A DNA stretch of 64,000 nucleotides from JBATTK01 sp049670505. Its GTDB lineage: Bacteria; Bacteroidota; Bacteroidia; Flavobacteriales; Flavobacteriaceae. Location: assembly GCA_049670505.1 (NCBI GenBank), contig JBATTK010000106.1, positions 30,214 through 94,213 on the forward strand, given 5' to 3'. A program made the translations under genes and the position numbers. Positions 7,850 to 17,339 of the stretch are shown piece after piece. Positions within the stretch are counted from its first letter, which is position 1, and every line of letters starts with the position of its first letter. The notes beneath the pieces are model-generated. The model ran no database searches, was not told where the DNA came from, and saw only the letters and a program-made list of their open reading frames with translations.

Positions 7850-8269
7850 ATGAAAATTGATACTTGCCCCAATTGTGGTTCCGAGACATTTATCAAAAGT
7901 GGCATTATCCATAAAAGACAGCGCTATAAGTGTAAATCCTGTGGCTACTATTTCTCTGTAAACAAAATAGGAAAACGCATAAATGATTATTACGTAAATA
8001 AGGCATTACAACTGTATTTAGAGGGATTAACCTACAGGGAGATCGAACGCATCCTAGGGATTTCACACGTAAGTATCCTAAACTGGGTGAAGAAATACAA
8101 TATTAAGAGACCTTATAATCCCAACTATCATCCCACCTATAAAATACTGAACCATACCGAGCTCTCCCTATATTTTCAGGATGCCAAAAATTTATCAGGT
8201 GCGGGAGTAGTGGTTACCGAACTAGGCGACAAGTTTATGCTTATAAAATGGGAGCGTTTTCGGGATTAA
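7850..8269 (+). CDS. IS1 InsA-like zinc-ribbon/HTH DNA-binding protein (orphan)
   Basis: A 139-aa protein. Residues 5-32 form a zinc ribbon with CPNCGS and CKSCGYYFS knuckles. A helix-turn-helix follows (about residues 50-85, LTYREIERILGISHVSILNW), as in IS1 InsA and IS1595-type N-termini. There is no InsB/DDE catalytic partner and no visible terminal inverted repeats. A C-terminal stretch of about 45 aa beyond the InsA part is not recognised. The open frame also begins at a TTG at 7811, but the ATG at 7850 is preferred. It stands just upstream of, and codirectional with, the porin-symporter genes, suggesting a domesticated transcription factor. That role is inference. Confidence 0.75.
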   Translation: MKIDTCPNCGSETFIKSGIIHKRQRYKCKSCGYYFSVNKIGKRINDYYVNKALQLYLEGLTYREIERILGISHVSILNWVKKYNIKRPYNPNYHPTYKILNHTELSLYFQDAKNLSGAGVVVTELGDKFMLIKWERFRD

Positions 8270-8380
8270 CTATATATATTTACCATAAAACTATATTAAT
8301 TTTTTCTTAACGATTTCTTTTTTAGAGTTTCGTAGGGCACTTAGCATCAATCTAGTACTAATTTAAAACTCCCGAGACCT

Positions 8381-9613
8381 ATGAAAAAAATCACCCCATT
8401 GTTATTTGCTTCCTTGTGTTTCTTCATAACACAGTCTTACGCGCAGGGATCTACCGAATATTCTGGCGGATATAAAGTAACCCTAAACGAGGATGGGAGC
8501 AAATACTTCCGCATTATTTCCTGGGGCCAATTTTGGGCCCAATACAATGACAATTTGCCGGATGATGAAAGCAGTACCAATCTTAGCATCCGAAGGGCAA
8601 GGCTATTGACCTATACCCAGCTGAACAAAAAATTTCTTATTTTGACCCATTTTGGCCTTAACAGTCTCAATGGTGAAAACGTTACCCCCTTGGGACAAGG
8701 GGATGCCGCACAGCTCTTTTTCCATGATTTTTGGGGAGAGTATGCCCTAACCGAAAAGCACGCAATTGGCGCGGGCCTGCATTACTGGAACGGTATCTCA
8801 AGGCTAAACAGCCAGAGTACACTGAACATCATGACCTTGGACAATAACAGACAATCCTGGGCCACTCTAGGGCTCTCCGATCAGTTTGCCAGACATATCG
8901 GGGTATATGTAAAAGGAAGTTTTGGAAAATTACAATATCGGGCTTCCGTAAATGAAGCGGTTACCAACAATTTACAGGAGAATACCGAACCCGTACCCGG
9001 CGGTCCGGCGGTGTACGCCGGTCGGCGTCTGCTTGGTTCAAAGGATGCGGGAAAATTGTATGCAGGATATTTTGATTATAACTTCTTGGATCAGGAATCC
9101 ATGCTCTTGCCTTATAAAGTAGGGAGTTACCTAGGTACTAAAAAAGTGTTCAATGTAGGTGCCGGATTTCTTTTCCATCCCAACGGTTCTGTTTTGGCAG
9201 ATATAAACGGGGAACTTAGCGGGGAAGATGTATCCATTTTTGCCGTAGATGCTTTCTATGACGCTCCAATTGGGGCCGATGGCTCCGCTATTACGGCCTA
9301 CGCTACTTATCAAAATAGCGACTATGGAAATAATTATACCTTAGGGACTACCTATGCTACCGAGGATATGATCTATGCACATGTTGGGTATCTGATTCCA
9401 GGCGATAAGAACAAAACAAGATATCAGCCCTATTTGTCCTTCAACAATAGGCAAATAGATGCTATCGACGATAATTCAACCCGTTTCGGAATAGGTGCAA
9501 ATGCCTTTTTTACAGGGCACCACTCCAAACTATCCATAGAATACAGCAACCAGAAGTTTGGGACCAATGACGGAATTAACATTATTACATTACAGGCAAT
9601 GATATATTTATAA
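8381..9613 (+). CDS. Outer-membrane porin of an acetate/carboxylate transport operon
   Basis: A 410-aa protein with a type I signal peptide (cleavage near SYAQ, residue 22). The rest alternates aromatic/hydrophobic and polar residues, as in a phosphate-selective-porin-like beta-barrel, and ends in a strand finishing MIYL. It lies 17 bp upstream of the DUF4212/SSS transporter pair, so it probably brings the same small solute across the outer membrane. Substrate is inferred from the neighbours. Confidence 0.8.
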   Translation: MKKITPLLFASLCFFITQSYAQGSTEYSGGYKVTLNEDGSKYFRIISWGQFWAQYNDNLPDDESSTNLSIRRARLLTYTQLNKKFLILTHFGLNSLNGENVTPLGQGDAAQLFFHDFWGEYALTEKHAIGAGLHYWNGISRLNSQSTLNIMTLDNNRQSWATLGLSDQFARHIGVYVKGSFGKLQYRASVNEAVTNNLQENTEPVPGGPAVYAGRRLLGSKDAGKLYAGYFDYNFLDQESMLLPYKVGSYLGTKKVFNVGAGFLFHPNGSVLADINGELSGEDVSIFAVDAFYDAPIGADGSAITAYATYQNSDYGNNYTLGTTYATEDMIYAHVGYLIPGDKNKTRYQPYLSFNNRQIDAIDDNSTRFGIGANAFFTGHHSKLSIEYSNQKFGTNDGINIITLQAMIYL

Positions 9614-9630
9614 CATCTAAAACCAACATT

Positions 9631-9891
9631 ATGAGTGAAAAACAGAAACACGCAACAGCATATTGGAAAGAGAACCTTAGGTATTTGGTCATATTACTGA
9701 CTATCTGGTTTTTGGTTTCGTATGGCGCCGGTATCATATTCAAAGATGCTTTGAACACCATCAGACTTGGAGGGTTTAAACTTGGATTTTGGTTCGCCCA
9801 GCAAGGTTCGATCTACACATTCGTAGTACTTATTTTCGTCTATGTCCGATTGATGAACAAGCTGGATAAAAAATACGGTTTCGATGAATAA
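9631..9891 (+). CDS. DUF4212 small subunit of sodium:solute symporter
   Basis: An 86-aa inner-membrane protein with two membrane segments (about residues 18-38 and 53-73) and a short charged tail. It matches the small partner that precedes VC_2705-type symporters. The order and spacing (31 bp to the large subunit) are the standard arrangement. Confidence 0.9.
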   Translation: MSEKQKHATAYWKENLRYLVILLTIWFLVSYGAGIIFKDALNTIRLGGFKLGFWFAQQGSIYTFVVLIFVYVRLMNKLDKKYGFDE

Positions 9892-9922
9892 CCAAAATTA
9901 TTAACCAAAAAATAATACTATT

Positions 9923-11635
9923 ATGAGTGTTCAAATATGGACTTATATTATCGTAGGAATTACATTCGCCCTATATATTGGCATCGCTATTTGGTCCAGG
10001 GCAGGTTCTACAAAAGAATTTTACATTGCAGGGGGAGGAGTTTCTCCCTTGGCCAACGGAATGGCGACTGCAGCAGATTGGATGTCCGCTGCCTCCTTCA
10101 TCTCCATGGCGGGAATCATTGCCTTTGCCGGTTATGATGGATCGGTTTATTTAATGGGATGGACAGGAGGTTATGTATTGCTTGCCTTGCTCTTGGCTCC
10201 TTATCTGAGAAAATTCGGAAAATTTACAGTGCCCGACTTTATCGGCGAAAGATATTACTCCAATACGGCAAGAATTGTAGCGGTACTTTGCGCCTTGCTC
10301 GTATCCTTTACCTATGTAGCCGGACAAATGCGAGGCGTGGGCGTAGTGTTTTCACGATTTTTGGAAGTGAACATCAACACTGGGGTTATCATTGGAATGG
10401 TCATTGTTTTGTTCTATGCCGTATTGGGTGGAATGAAAGGAATCACCTATACCCAGGTAGCACAATATTGTGTCCTGATCTTTGCCTTTATGGTCCCTGC
10501 GATTTTTATATCGATACAAATGACCGGTAATCCCATTCCACAATTGGGTATGGGCTCTACGTTGAACGACGGCTCGGGAGTATATCTATTGGACAAGTTG
10601 AACGGACTTTCCACGGAGCTTGGTTTTGCCGAATATACGGATGGTTCAAAATCCTTGATAGATGTATTTGCGATTACCTTGGCCTTAATGGTAGGCACTG
10701 CGGGATTACCGCATGTAATCGTTCGGTTCTTTACCGTAAAAAGGGTAAAGGATGCACGTAAATCGGCCGGATTGGCATTGTTGCTTATCGCCATTCTTTA
10801 TACTACCGCACCCGCCGTGGCCGTTTTTGCAAGAACAAATATGATCAATACCGTAAGCGACCAAGAATATGCCGCCATGCCCGAATGGTTTACCAATTGG
10901 GAGGAAACGGGATTGTTGACATTTGATGACAAAAATAAGGATGGTAAAATTCAGTATGTGGCCGACGCAACGATAAACGAGCTCACGGTAGATAGGGATA
11001 TTATGGTACTGGCCAATCCAGAGATCGCAAACTTGCCTGCCTGGGTCATTGCCTTGGTTGCGGCAGGTGGCTTGGCCGCAGCCTTATCTACGGCCGCAGG
11101 CTTACTTTTGGTCATTTCCTCTTCCGTATCCCACGATTTGATCAAGAAAGTCTTTGTTCCCAATATTTCCGAAAAAGGAGAACTTTGGGCTGCTAGAGGT
11201 GCCGCTACGGTTGCTGTAGTTATCGCAGGATACTTTGGAATAAACCCGCCCGGCTTTGTGGCGGCGGTGGTAGCTCTGGCCTTTGGCCTTGCGGCCGCTT
11301 CCTTTTTCCCCGCTATTGTATTAGGTATCTTTTATAAAAAGATGAATAGTAAAGGGGCCGTAACGGGTATGATCGTAGGGATATCACTGATGTTATTTTA
11401 TATGCTTAAGTTTAAGTTTGGCATTTTTGATGGTGGTAAAGAGGCCGTTGCAGGATTGGCCAAAGACTGGTGGTTTGGTATATCACCGGAAGGTTTTGGA
11501 ACCATAGCAATGATCGTAAACTTTATAGTAGCCCTAGTGGTCAATAGATTTACTCCGGAACCACCGGAAGAAGTCCAAGAGATCGTAGAAAACATTAGAA
11601 TTCCTAGCGGGGCCGGGGAGGCTTCCGACCATTAA
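9923..11635 (+). CDS. Sodium:solute symporter, VC_2705/ActP-like large subunit
   Basis: A 570-aa inner-membrane SSS-family transporter with about 13 membrane segments. The family block GMATAADWMSAASFISMAG is near residue 46, and the sodium-site region GGLAAALSTAAGLLLVISSS near residue 380. A periplasmic or cytoplasmic insertion around residues 305-365 contains the DDKNKDGKIQ loop typical of this subfamily. Members paired with DUF4212 and acs are taken to import acetate or other short carboxylates. A strong terminator follows. Confidence 0.9.
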   Translation: MSVQIWTYIIVGITFALYIGIAIWSRAGSTKEFYIAGGGVSPLANGMATAADWMSAASFISMAGIIAFAGYDGSVYLMGWTGGYVLLALLLAPYLRKFGKFTVPDFIGERYYSNTARIVAVLCALLVSFTYVAGQMRGVGVVFSRFLEVNINTGVIIGMVIVLFYAVLGGMKGITYTQVAQYCVLIFAFMVPAIFISIQMTGNPIPQLGMGSTLNDGSGVYLLDKLNGLSTELGFAEYTDGSKSLIDVFAITLALMVGTAGLPHVIVRFFTVKRVKDARKSAGLALLLIAILYTTAPAVAVFARTNMINTVSDQEYAAMPEWFTNWEETGLLTFDDKNKDGKIQYVADATINELTVDRDIMVLANPEIANLPAWVIALVAAGGLAAALSTAAGLLLVISSSVSHDLIKKVFVPNISEKGELWAARGAATVAVVIAGYFGINPPGFVAAVVALAFGLAAASFFPAIVLGIFYKKMNSKGAVTGMIVGISLMLFYMLKFKFGIFDGGKEAVAGLAKDWWFGISPEGFGTIAMIVNFIVALVVNRFTPEPPEEVQEIVENIRIPSGAGEASDH

Positions 11636-11654
11636 CTTTGGTAGCTTATTAAAG

Positions 11655-11689
11655 CGGTGTCGTACTTGGGTCGTACGACATCGTTTTTT
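11655..11689 (+). terminator. Rho-independent terminator after the symporter
   Basis: CGGTGTCGTAC (11655-11665) pairs with GTACGACATCG (11673-11683), with one G-U, across a 7-nt loop. TTTTTT follows. It separates the porin/symporter unit from the sensor unit. Confidence 0.88.
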
Positions 11690-11718
11690 CCTTAACTTTA
11701 GGATGTAACCCGATATAG

Positions 11719-11913
11719 ATGAAAAAAAGACACCAACAAAAAATGGTCATTCTATCCCTGGCATTATTATTAATGCTTAATGTACCTATGGTCCTTATTT
11801 TTGACCAATCAGGTAGTGTTTTTGGTATTCCCTTGATCTATTTTTTTATTTTTCTTTTATGGATATTGGGTGTTGTAATTTCATATGCGATATTAAATAG
11901 ATATCATGAGTAA
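11719..11913 (+). CDS. Small two-TM membrane protein paired with the SSS-sensor kinase
   Basis: A 64-aa protein with two hydrophobic segments (about residues 9-28 and 36-58) joined by a short loop containing FGIPLIYFFIFLLW. This pattern is similar to the tiny DUF485/DUF3311-like subunits that precede SSS proteins. It overlaps the histidine kinase start by 8 bp (translational coupling). It probably plays for the kinase's SSS domain the role that DUF4212 plays for the transporter; that is inference from architecture. Confidence 0.72.
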   Translation: MKKRHQQKMVILSLALLLMLNVPMVLIFDQSGSVFGIPLIYFFIFLLWILGVVISYAILNRYHE

Positions 11914-14590
11914 CTATCTGCTCATACTTATTATCGTCGCTTACCTTGCCTGTTTGTTCTACATCGCTTTTTGGGCGGAAAAAAGGGCCAACAGCAAGTG
12001 GGTGAACAATCCATTTATCTATGTGTTGTCCCTTGGCGTATACTGCTCCGCTTGGACGTACTATGGCAGTGTTGGAATTGCTTCCACTTCCGGTATCAGT
12101 TTTCTGACTATTTATCTGGGCCCTGTAATAGCACTTCCATTATGGATGTTGGTCATGCGCAAGGTTATCAAAATCTCCAAGCAGCATAAGGTTTCAAGTA
12201 TTGCCGATTTTATTTCATTGCGGTATGGAAACGATAGGCTTCTTGGGGCTATAGTAACACTGATATGCGTATTTGGTATAGTGCCTTATATATCACTTCA
12301 ATTAAAGGCAATTTCCGAAACCTTTGAAATCATTACGGATAACACTAGTTATGTATCAACCGCTGTCTTTGATGATTCTACTTTTTATATTGCTGCACTT
12401 TTGGCGGTATTCGTTGCTTTTTTTGGTACTCGGACCACAGATGCTACCCAACGTAGAAAGGGTATTATCACTACTGTGGCCTTTGAGTCCATCTTAAAAC
12501 TACTATTCTTTTTAATGATCGGGATATACGTTACCTACTTTCTTTTTGACGGCACTACCGACCTATACGATAGGGCATCTAGCATGGACAACTTTAAAAA
12601 AATAACATCATTTAATGGACTGGAATCCGGATTTAACTGGTTTTTTACTATTGCCTTATCTTTCTTTGCCATCTTTTTACTCCCCAGGCAGTTTCATGTT
12701 GCAGTAGTAGAAAATGAGAAGGAAAAATATGTAAAACAGGCTATTTGGCTATTTCCACTCTACTTATTATTGTTTAATGTCTTCGTCATTTTCATTGCCT
12801 GGGGTGGTAACCTTTTGTTGCCCGAAGCGGTAAATAATGATTATTATACCTTGTTGTTGCCCCTCCAAAATGGTAATGTTTTTTTGGCGGTCCTAGTCTT
12901 TTTGGGAGGGTTCTCCGCGGTAATCTCCATGGTGGTGGTATCTACGTTGGCATTATCTACCATGGTAAGTAATAATCTAATTATCCCTTACGGTTTTTTG
13001 GATAAATTTAGTCAGGGCGACCTGTTGAAAAACGCCAAATACATTAAGAGTATCCGTAGGATATCTATCTTTTTGCTCATTATAGCGGCCTATTTTTTCT
13101 ACACCTATTTTTCCGTTGAACTATCACTGTTTTCAATCGGATTGATTTCCTTTGTGGTGGTAGCGCAATTGGCCCCATCCTTTTTTATTGGATTGTATTG
13201 GAATCGGGGTTCTGCCAAGGGGGCCATGATCGGAATGCTATTGGGTTTGTTGGTTGTTGGCTATACGTTGGTTTTGCCGCTTGTGGTGAACGCAATCTCC
13301 GGAACAACAACTTTTGTTGATGAAGGACTGTTTGGCATGGAGCAACTAAGACCTTATCAGCTTTTTGGCATTGACTTTTTAAGTCCGGAAGCACATGCTT
13401 TTTTCTGGAGTATGTTTTTCAATATATTCTGTTATCTTATCGTATCCTTATCCACCAAGGGCAACTATAGGGAGCGCAACTATGCCGAAATGTTTGTCGA
13501 CCTAAAAAACTACGCCAACCTACAGGAGGGTGCCTTTATATGGAAGGGAGAAGCTTATGTTTCCGATATCAGGAATATCCTCGTTCGGTTTCTCGGAGAT
13601 CGTAGAACACAAAGGGCCCTGAATATATTCAATAAAAAATACAACATTTCCGAAGGGGAAGAAAGAGCGGATGCTCGATTGATCAATTTTTCCGAAAAAT
13701 TACTGACCGGAAGCATTGGCAGTGCTTCGGCAAGAATTTTAATCGGGAGTGTCGCCAAGGAAAAACCGGTCAGTTTGGTAGAGGTATTGAACATCCTTGA
13801 GGAATCCAAAGAGACCATTGCTTCCAACAAGGCCTTAAAGGAACAATCGGACAAGCTGGTTGAGCTCACAGGTCAACTGAAGTCTGCCAATAACGAACTC
13901 AGGGAACAGGATCGTATTAAGGATGAGTTTTTGGATACGGTTGCACATGAGCTAAAAACCCCTATCACCTCTATTAAGGCGGCTTCCGAGATTTTGGCCG
14001 ATGACGATGCCATGCCACAGGAGTTAAAAAGCAGGTTTTTGGAAAATATTTCCAGAGATGCCAACCGACTTGCCCGTTTAATACACAATATCCTGGATTT
14101 TGAAAAACTGGCAATGGGCACAGCAGAATTGGAGATACAAAAACATCAACTGGATCAAACTATTGAAAAGGCAATTCATGGGGTTTTGCAAATTGCCCGG
14201 AACAAGGGAGTACATCTGATCAATTCAAATGGGATTTCCATAACTGCAAGTTATGATGAAGATCGCTTATTGCAGGTGCTTACCAATTTACTTTCGAATG
14301 CGGTAAAGTTTTCGGACTCGGGTAGCGGAGTGGTTACCGTAACCGCCGAAGAAAATAAAAATAGGGTACAAGTTATAGTAGAGGATAACGGAAGGGGTAT
14401 TCCGGCAGAGGATTTTAACTATGTCTTTGATAAGTTCTATCAGGCCAAAAATCAAAATATTAAAAAACCGGAAGGAAGTGGTCTGGGGCTGGCCATCAGT
14501 AAAAAAATCATAGAAAGCCATCAGGGAAAAATTTGGATCGACAAAAAATACAAGGAAGGGGCGCGTTTTATTTTTTCAATACCCCGTTAA
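11906..14590 (+). CDS. CrbS/CbrA-like sensor histidine kinase with N-terminal SSS domain
   Basis: An 894-aa inner-membrane protein. Residues 1-520 form a sodium:solute-symporter domain with about 13 membrane segments. A STAC-like four-helix linker (about 535-640) and a coiled coil (about 645-675) follow. The HisKA box VAHELKTPITS has the phosphoacceptor at H681. The HATPase carries the N box LLSNAVKF, the G1 box VEDNGRGIP and the G2 box GSGLGLAISKKI. No PAS or receiver domain is visible. Located between the carboxylate symporter and acs, it matches the acetate-switch CrbS arrangement. Confidence 0.92.
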   Translation: MSNYLLILIIVAYLACLFYIAFWAEKRANSKWVNNPFIYVLSLGVYCSAWTYYGSVGIASTSGISFLTIYLGPVIALPLWMLVMRKVIKISKQHKVSSIADFISLRYGNDRLLGAIVTLICVFGIVPYISLQLKAISETFEIITDNTSYVSTAVFDDSTFYIAALLAVFVAFFGTRTTDATQRRKGIITTVAFESILKLLFFLMIGIYVTYFLFDGTTDLYDRASSMDNFKKITSFNGLESGFNWFFTIALSFFAIFLLPRQFHVAVVENEKEKYVKQAIWLFPLYLLLFNVFVIFIAWGGNLLLPEAVNNDYYTLLLPLQNGNVFLAVLVFLGGFSAVISMVVVSTLALSTMVSNNLIIPYGFLDKFSQGDLLKNAKYIKSIRRISIFLLIIAAYFFYTYFSVELSLFSIGLISFVVVAQLAPSFFIGLYWNRGSAKGAMIGMLLGLLVVGYTLVLPLVVNAISGTTTFVDEGLFGMEQLRPYQLFGIDFLSPEAHAFFWSMFFNIFCYLIVSLSTKGNYRERNYAEMFVDLKNYANLQEGAFIWKGEAYVSDIRNILVRFLGDRRTQRALNIFNKKYNISEGEERADARLINFSEKLLTGSIGSASARILIGSVAKEKPVSLVEVLNILEESKETIASNKALKEQSDKLVELTGQLKSANNELREQDRIKDEFLDTVAHELKTPITSIKAASEILADDDAMPQELKSRFLENISRDANRLARLIHNILDFEKLAMGTAELEIQKHQLDQTIEKAIHGVLQIARNKGVHLINSNGISITASYDEDRLLQVLTNLLSNAVKFSDSGSGVVTVTAEENKNRVQVIVEDNGRGIPAEDFNYVFDKFYQAKNQNIKKPEGSGLGLAISKKIIESHQGKIWIDKKYKEGARFIFSIPR

Positions 14591-14684
14591 AAAAAACGAT
14601 TGAATCAAAAAAATCTTTGATCTTTGAAAGACCTATGGGCCTAATTATAAAAGGTTTCCTCTAAATAAAAAGGAAATAAACTAA

Positions 14685-15047
14685 ATGAAAAAAATATTAA
14701 TAGTAGATGATGAACCCAATATTGTAATGACTTTGGAGTATGCCTTTAAAAAACAAAATTTTGAAGTATATATCGCCAGGGATGGTGGTGAAGCATTGCA
14801 AATTTTAGAATTCAATGTACCCGATGTTGTTTTATTGGATATTATGATGCCCAATGTTGACGGTTTTCAGACCTTGGATTTCATAAAAAAGAATAATAGG
14901 TTACAACACACCAAAGTAGTGTTTTTAACTGCTAAAAATAAAGCCTCGGATATTGAAAAAGGACTAAAACTTGGAGCCGATAAGTATTTAACAAAGCCTT
15001 TTTCGGTGAAAAAGTTAGTTTCCGAAATACATGGGCTGTTTGATTGA
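14685..15047 (+). CDS. Single-domain response regulator (receiver only)
   Basis: A 120-aa CheY-like protein. The acidic pair D8/D9, phosphoacceptor D52 in LLDIMMP, T82 and K104 in TKPFS are all present. The protein ends directly after the receiver domain, with no DNA-binding output. It lies 94 bp after the SSS-kinase and before acs. It is therefore the probable phosphorylation target of that kinase, but it must act through another protein. Classical CrbR has a LuxR-type output domain. Confidence 0.9.
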   Translation: MKKILIVDDEPNIVMTLEYAFKKQNFEVYIARDGGEALQILEFNVPDVVLLDIMMPNVDGFQTLDFIKKNNRLQHTKVVFLTAKNKASDIEKGLKLGADKYLTKPFSVKKLVSEIHGLFD

Positions 15048-15195
15048 ATATTGATTTTGTACGCAAACAATTATCGTAAAATTAAATGGTATACGATGAA
15101 ATTTAGATCAAATCCCTTAGCAGGGAACTATGGAACAATGAACTCGTTTAAGCTTGTTCAATAAAACCAAATTACTAATTATAAAATATTTTAAG

Positions 15196-17103
15196 ATGAG
15201 TAACTATCATATTAAACACTTGGAAGAGTATTATCAGGTCTATAGAAAATCCGTTCGCAACCCAGAGAGCTTCTGGGAAGAAATTGCCGAAGAACACTTT
15301 GTTTGGCGCAAAAAATGGGACAAAGTGCTAAGCTGGGATTTTACCAAACCTGAGATAAAGTGGTTTGAAAATGCCAAATTGAATATTACGGAAAACTGTC
15401 TGGATAGGCATTTACCGACCCGGGGCGATAAAACGGCCCTACTTTTTGAACCCAACGACCCCAAGGAAGAAGCGCAGCATATTAGCTATAGACAGCTCCA
15501 TGAGAAAGTTTGTAGAATGGCCAATGTGCTTAAAGATCATGGTATTCGGAAAGGGGATAGAATCTGTATTTATTTACCGATGATTCCGGAATTGGCGGTA
15601 GCTCTCCTCGCCTGTGCCAGGATAGGGGCCGTTCATTCTGTTGTCTTCGCGGGCTTTTCGTCCATTGCATTATCCACTCGGATCAATGATTGCGAATGTA
15701 AAATGGTGATTACTTCCGATGGTTCCTACAGAGGAACCAAAGCTATTGACCTAAAAGGTATTGTTGATACCGCATTGGAAGATTGTCCCGTAGTAGAGCA
15801 TGTTTTGGTCGTAAAACGTACCGGTGAAAAAATAGATATGAAAGAGCATCGGGACAAATGGTTGCAGCCCTTGTTGGATAAAGCCTATGCGGACTGTAAC
15901 GCTGAACTAATGGATGCCGAAGACCCCTTATTTGTACTGTACACCTCTGGATCTACGGGAAAACCAAAAGGAATGGTCCACACTTGCGCGGGTTATATGG
16001 TGTATACCGCCTATACTTTTAAAAATGTTTTTCAGTATCGGGAAGAGGATATCTATTGGTGCACGGCGGATATAGGTTGGATTACCGGTCACTCCTATAT
16101 TGTTTATGGACCTTTGACCAATGGTGCTACTACCGTTATGTTCGAGGGCGTTCCCTCTTATCCGGACTATGGGCGTTTTTGGGAAGTAGTGGAAAAGCAT
16201 AAAATCAATCAGTTTTATACCGCGCCTACGGCTATTAGGGCCCTGGCAAAAGAGAATTTGGAATTTGTAGAAAAGTACGACTTATCCTCGTTAAAGGTGC
16301 TAGGTACGGTAGGGGAACCCATCAATGAGGAAGCCTGGCATTGGTACAATAACAATATAGGAAAAAAGAAGAGCCCCATTGTAGATACCTGGTGGCAAAC
16401 GGAAACCGGAGGGGTCATGATTACCCCAATACCCTATGTAACCCCTACAACACCAACGTATGCTACCTTGCCCTTTATTGGCATACAACCGGCCTTAATG
16501 GACGAAAAAGGACAGGAAATACAGGGAAATCAGGTAGAGGGCAGGTTGTGCATTAAATTCCCATGGCCTTCCATGGCACGTTCCATTTGGGGCGACCATG
16601 ACCGTTATCGGGATACTTATTTTTCCGCTTATGAAAATAAATACTTTACCGGTGATGGTGCCTTGCGCGATGCGGTAGGCTATTATAGAATAACCGGTAG
16701 GGTGGATGATGTTATTATCGTATCCGGACATAATTTGGGCACCGCACCTATAGAAGATTCTATTAATGAACACCCTGCTGTGGCGGAATCCGCCATTGTT
16801 GGTTTCCCTCACGATGTAAAGGGAAATGCGCTATATGGTTTTGTTATCCTAAAGGAAGTAGGAGAAAGTAGGGACAGGGACAATCTACGTAAAGAAATCA
16901 ACCAACAGATTACAGAACAGATCGGCCCTATTGCCAAGTTGGATAAAATTCAGTTCGTTTCCGGACTTCCCAAAACAAGAAGTGGTAAGATTATGCGTAG
17001 GATTCTCCGTAAAATAGCAGGTAAGGATACATCAAATTTAGGTGATATAAGTACGCTATTGAATCCGGAAGTAGTGAAGGAAGTTATGGATAATGCACTG
17101 TGA
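15196..17103 (+). CDS. acs: Acetyl-coenzyme A synthetase (AMP-forming)
   Basis: Activates acetate to acetyl-CoA. The 635-aa protein carries the nucleotide-binding loop YTSGSTGKPKGMVHT near residue 250, WWQTETGG near 400, TGDGALRD near 480, and the C-terminal PKTRSGKIMRRI with K598, the lysine acetylated in this family. The frame is open from 15154, but the ATG at 15196 gives the family-typical N-terminus (MSNYHIKHLEEYYQ), so I use it. The 148-bp gap after the response regulator probably contains its own promoter. Identification is secure. Confidence 0.96.
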   Translation: MSNYHIKHLEEYYQVYRKSVRNPESFWEEIAEEHFVWRKKWDKVLSWDFTKPEIKWFENAKLNITENCLDRHLPTRGDKTALLFEPNDPKEEAQHISYRQLHEKVCRMANVLKDHGIRKGDRICIYLPMIPELAVALLACARIGAVHSVVFAGFSSIALSTRINDCECKMVITSDGSYRGTKAIDLKGIVDTALEDCPVVEHVLVVKRTGEKIDMKEHRDKWLQPLLDKAYADCNAELMDAEDPLFVLYTSGSTGKPKGMVHTCAGYMVYTAYTFKNVFQYREEDIYWCTADIGWITGHSYIVYGPLTNGATTVMFEGVPSYPDYGRFWEVVEKHKINQFYTAPTAIRALAKENLEFVEKYDLSSLKVLGTVGEPINEEAWHWYNNNIGKKKSPIVDTWWQTETGGVMITPIPYVTPTTPTYATLPFIGIQPALMDEKGQEIQGNQVEGRLCIKFPWPSMARSIWGDHDRYRDTYFSAYENKYFTGDGALRDAVGYYRITGRVDDVIIVSGHNLGTAPIEDSINEHPAVAESAIVGFPHDVKGNALYGFVILKEVGESRDRDNLRKEINQQITEQIGPIAKLDKIQFVSGLPKTRSGKIMRRILRKIAGKDTSNLGDISTLLNPEVVKEVMDNAL

Positions 17104-17162
17104 TGGAATGTAGTTCATAGTTTTCAGAGGATATATATTTTCATTTTTTTCATAAACCAAAA

Positions 17163-17272
17163 ATGAGTTATGAGTTATGAGTTATGAGTTATGAGTTATG
17201 GGTTATGGGTTATGGGTTATGAGTTATGGGTTATGGGTTATGGGTTATGGGTTATGGGTTATGGGTTGTGAG
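17163..17272. repeat. Heptanucleotide tandem array, ATG(A/G)GTT x 15
   Basis: Fifteen uninterrupted 7-bp units of ATGAGTT or ATGGGTT run from 17163 to 17267, with a partial unit GTGAG after. The first five units are ATGAGTT; the rest are mostly ATGGGTT, with one ATGAGTT (17219-17225). It is a true microsatellite likely to vary in length by slippage. It sits just 3' of acs, outside any coding frame. Confidence 0.93.
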
Positions 17273-17339
17273 CATTGATAAGCTTAATACTGGAAGAGGA
17301 AGGCCTCAGTGGGCAGTAGGCAGTGGGGATGACCCGAAA

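Noticed and set aside
7850..8269. Functional IS1 insertion sequence
   Set aside because: No InsB/DDE catalytic gene, no terminal inverted repeats and no target duplication are visible.
15154..15195. Upstream start for acs
   Set aside because: The ATG at 15196 gives the usual family N-terminus; the 14 extra residues are not expected.
17163..17272. CRISPR-like array
   Set aside because: The units are 7 bp in direct tandem with no spacers, so this is a microsatellite.
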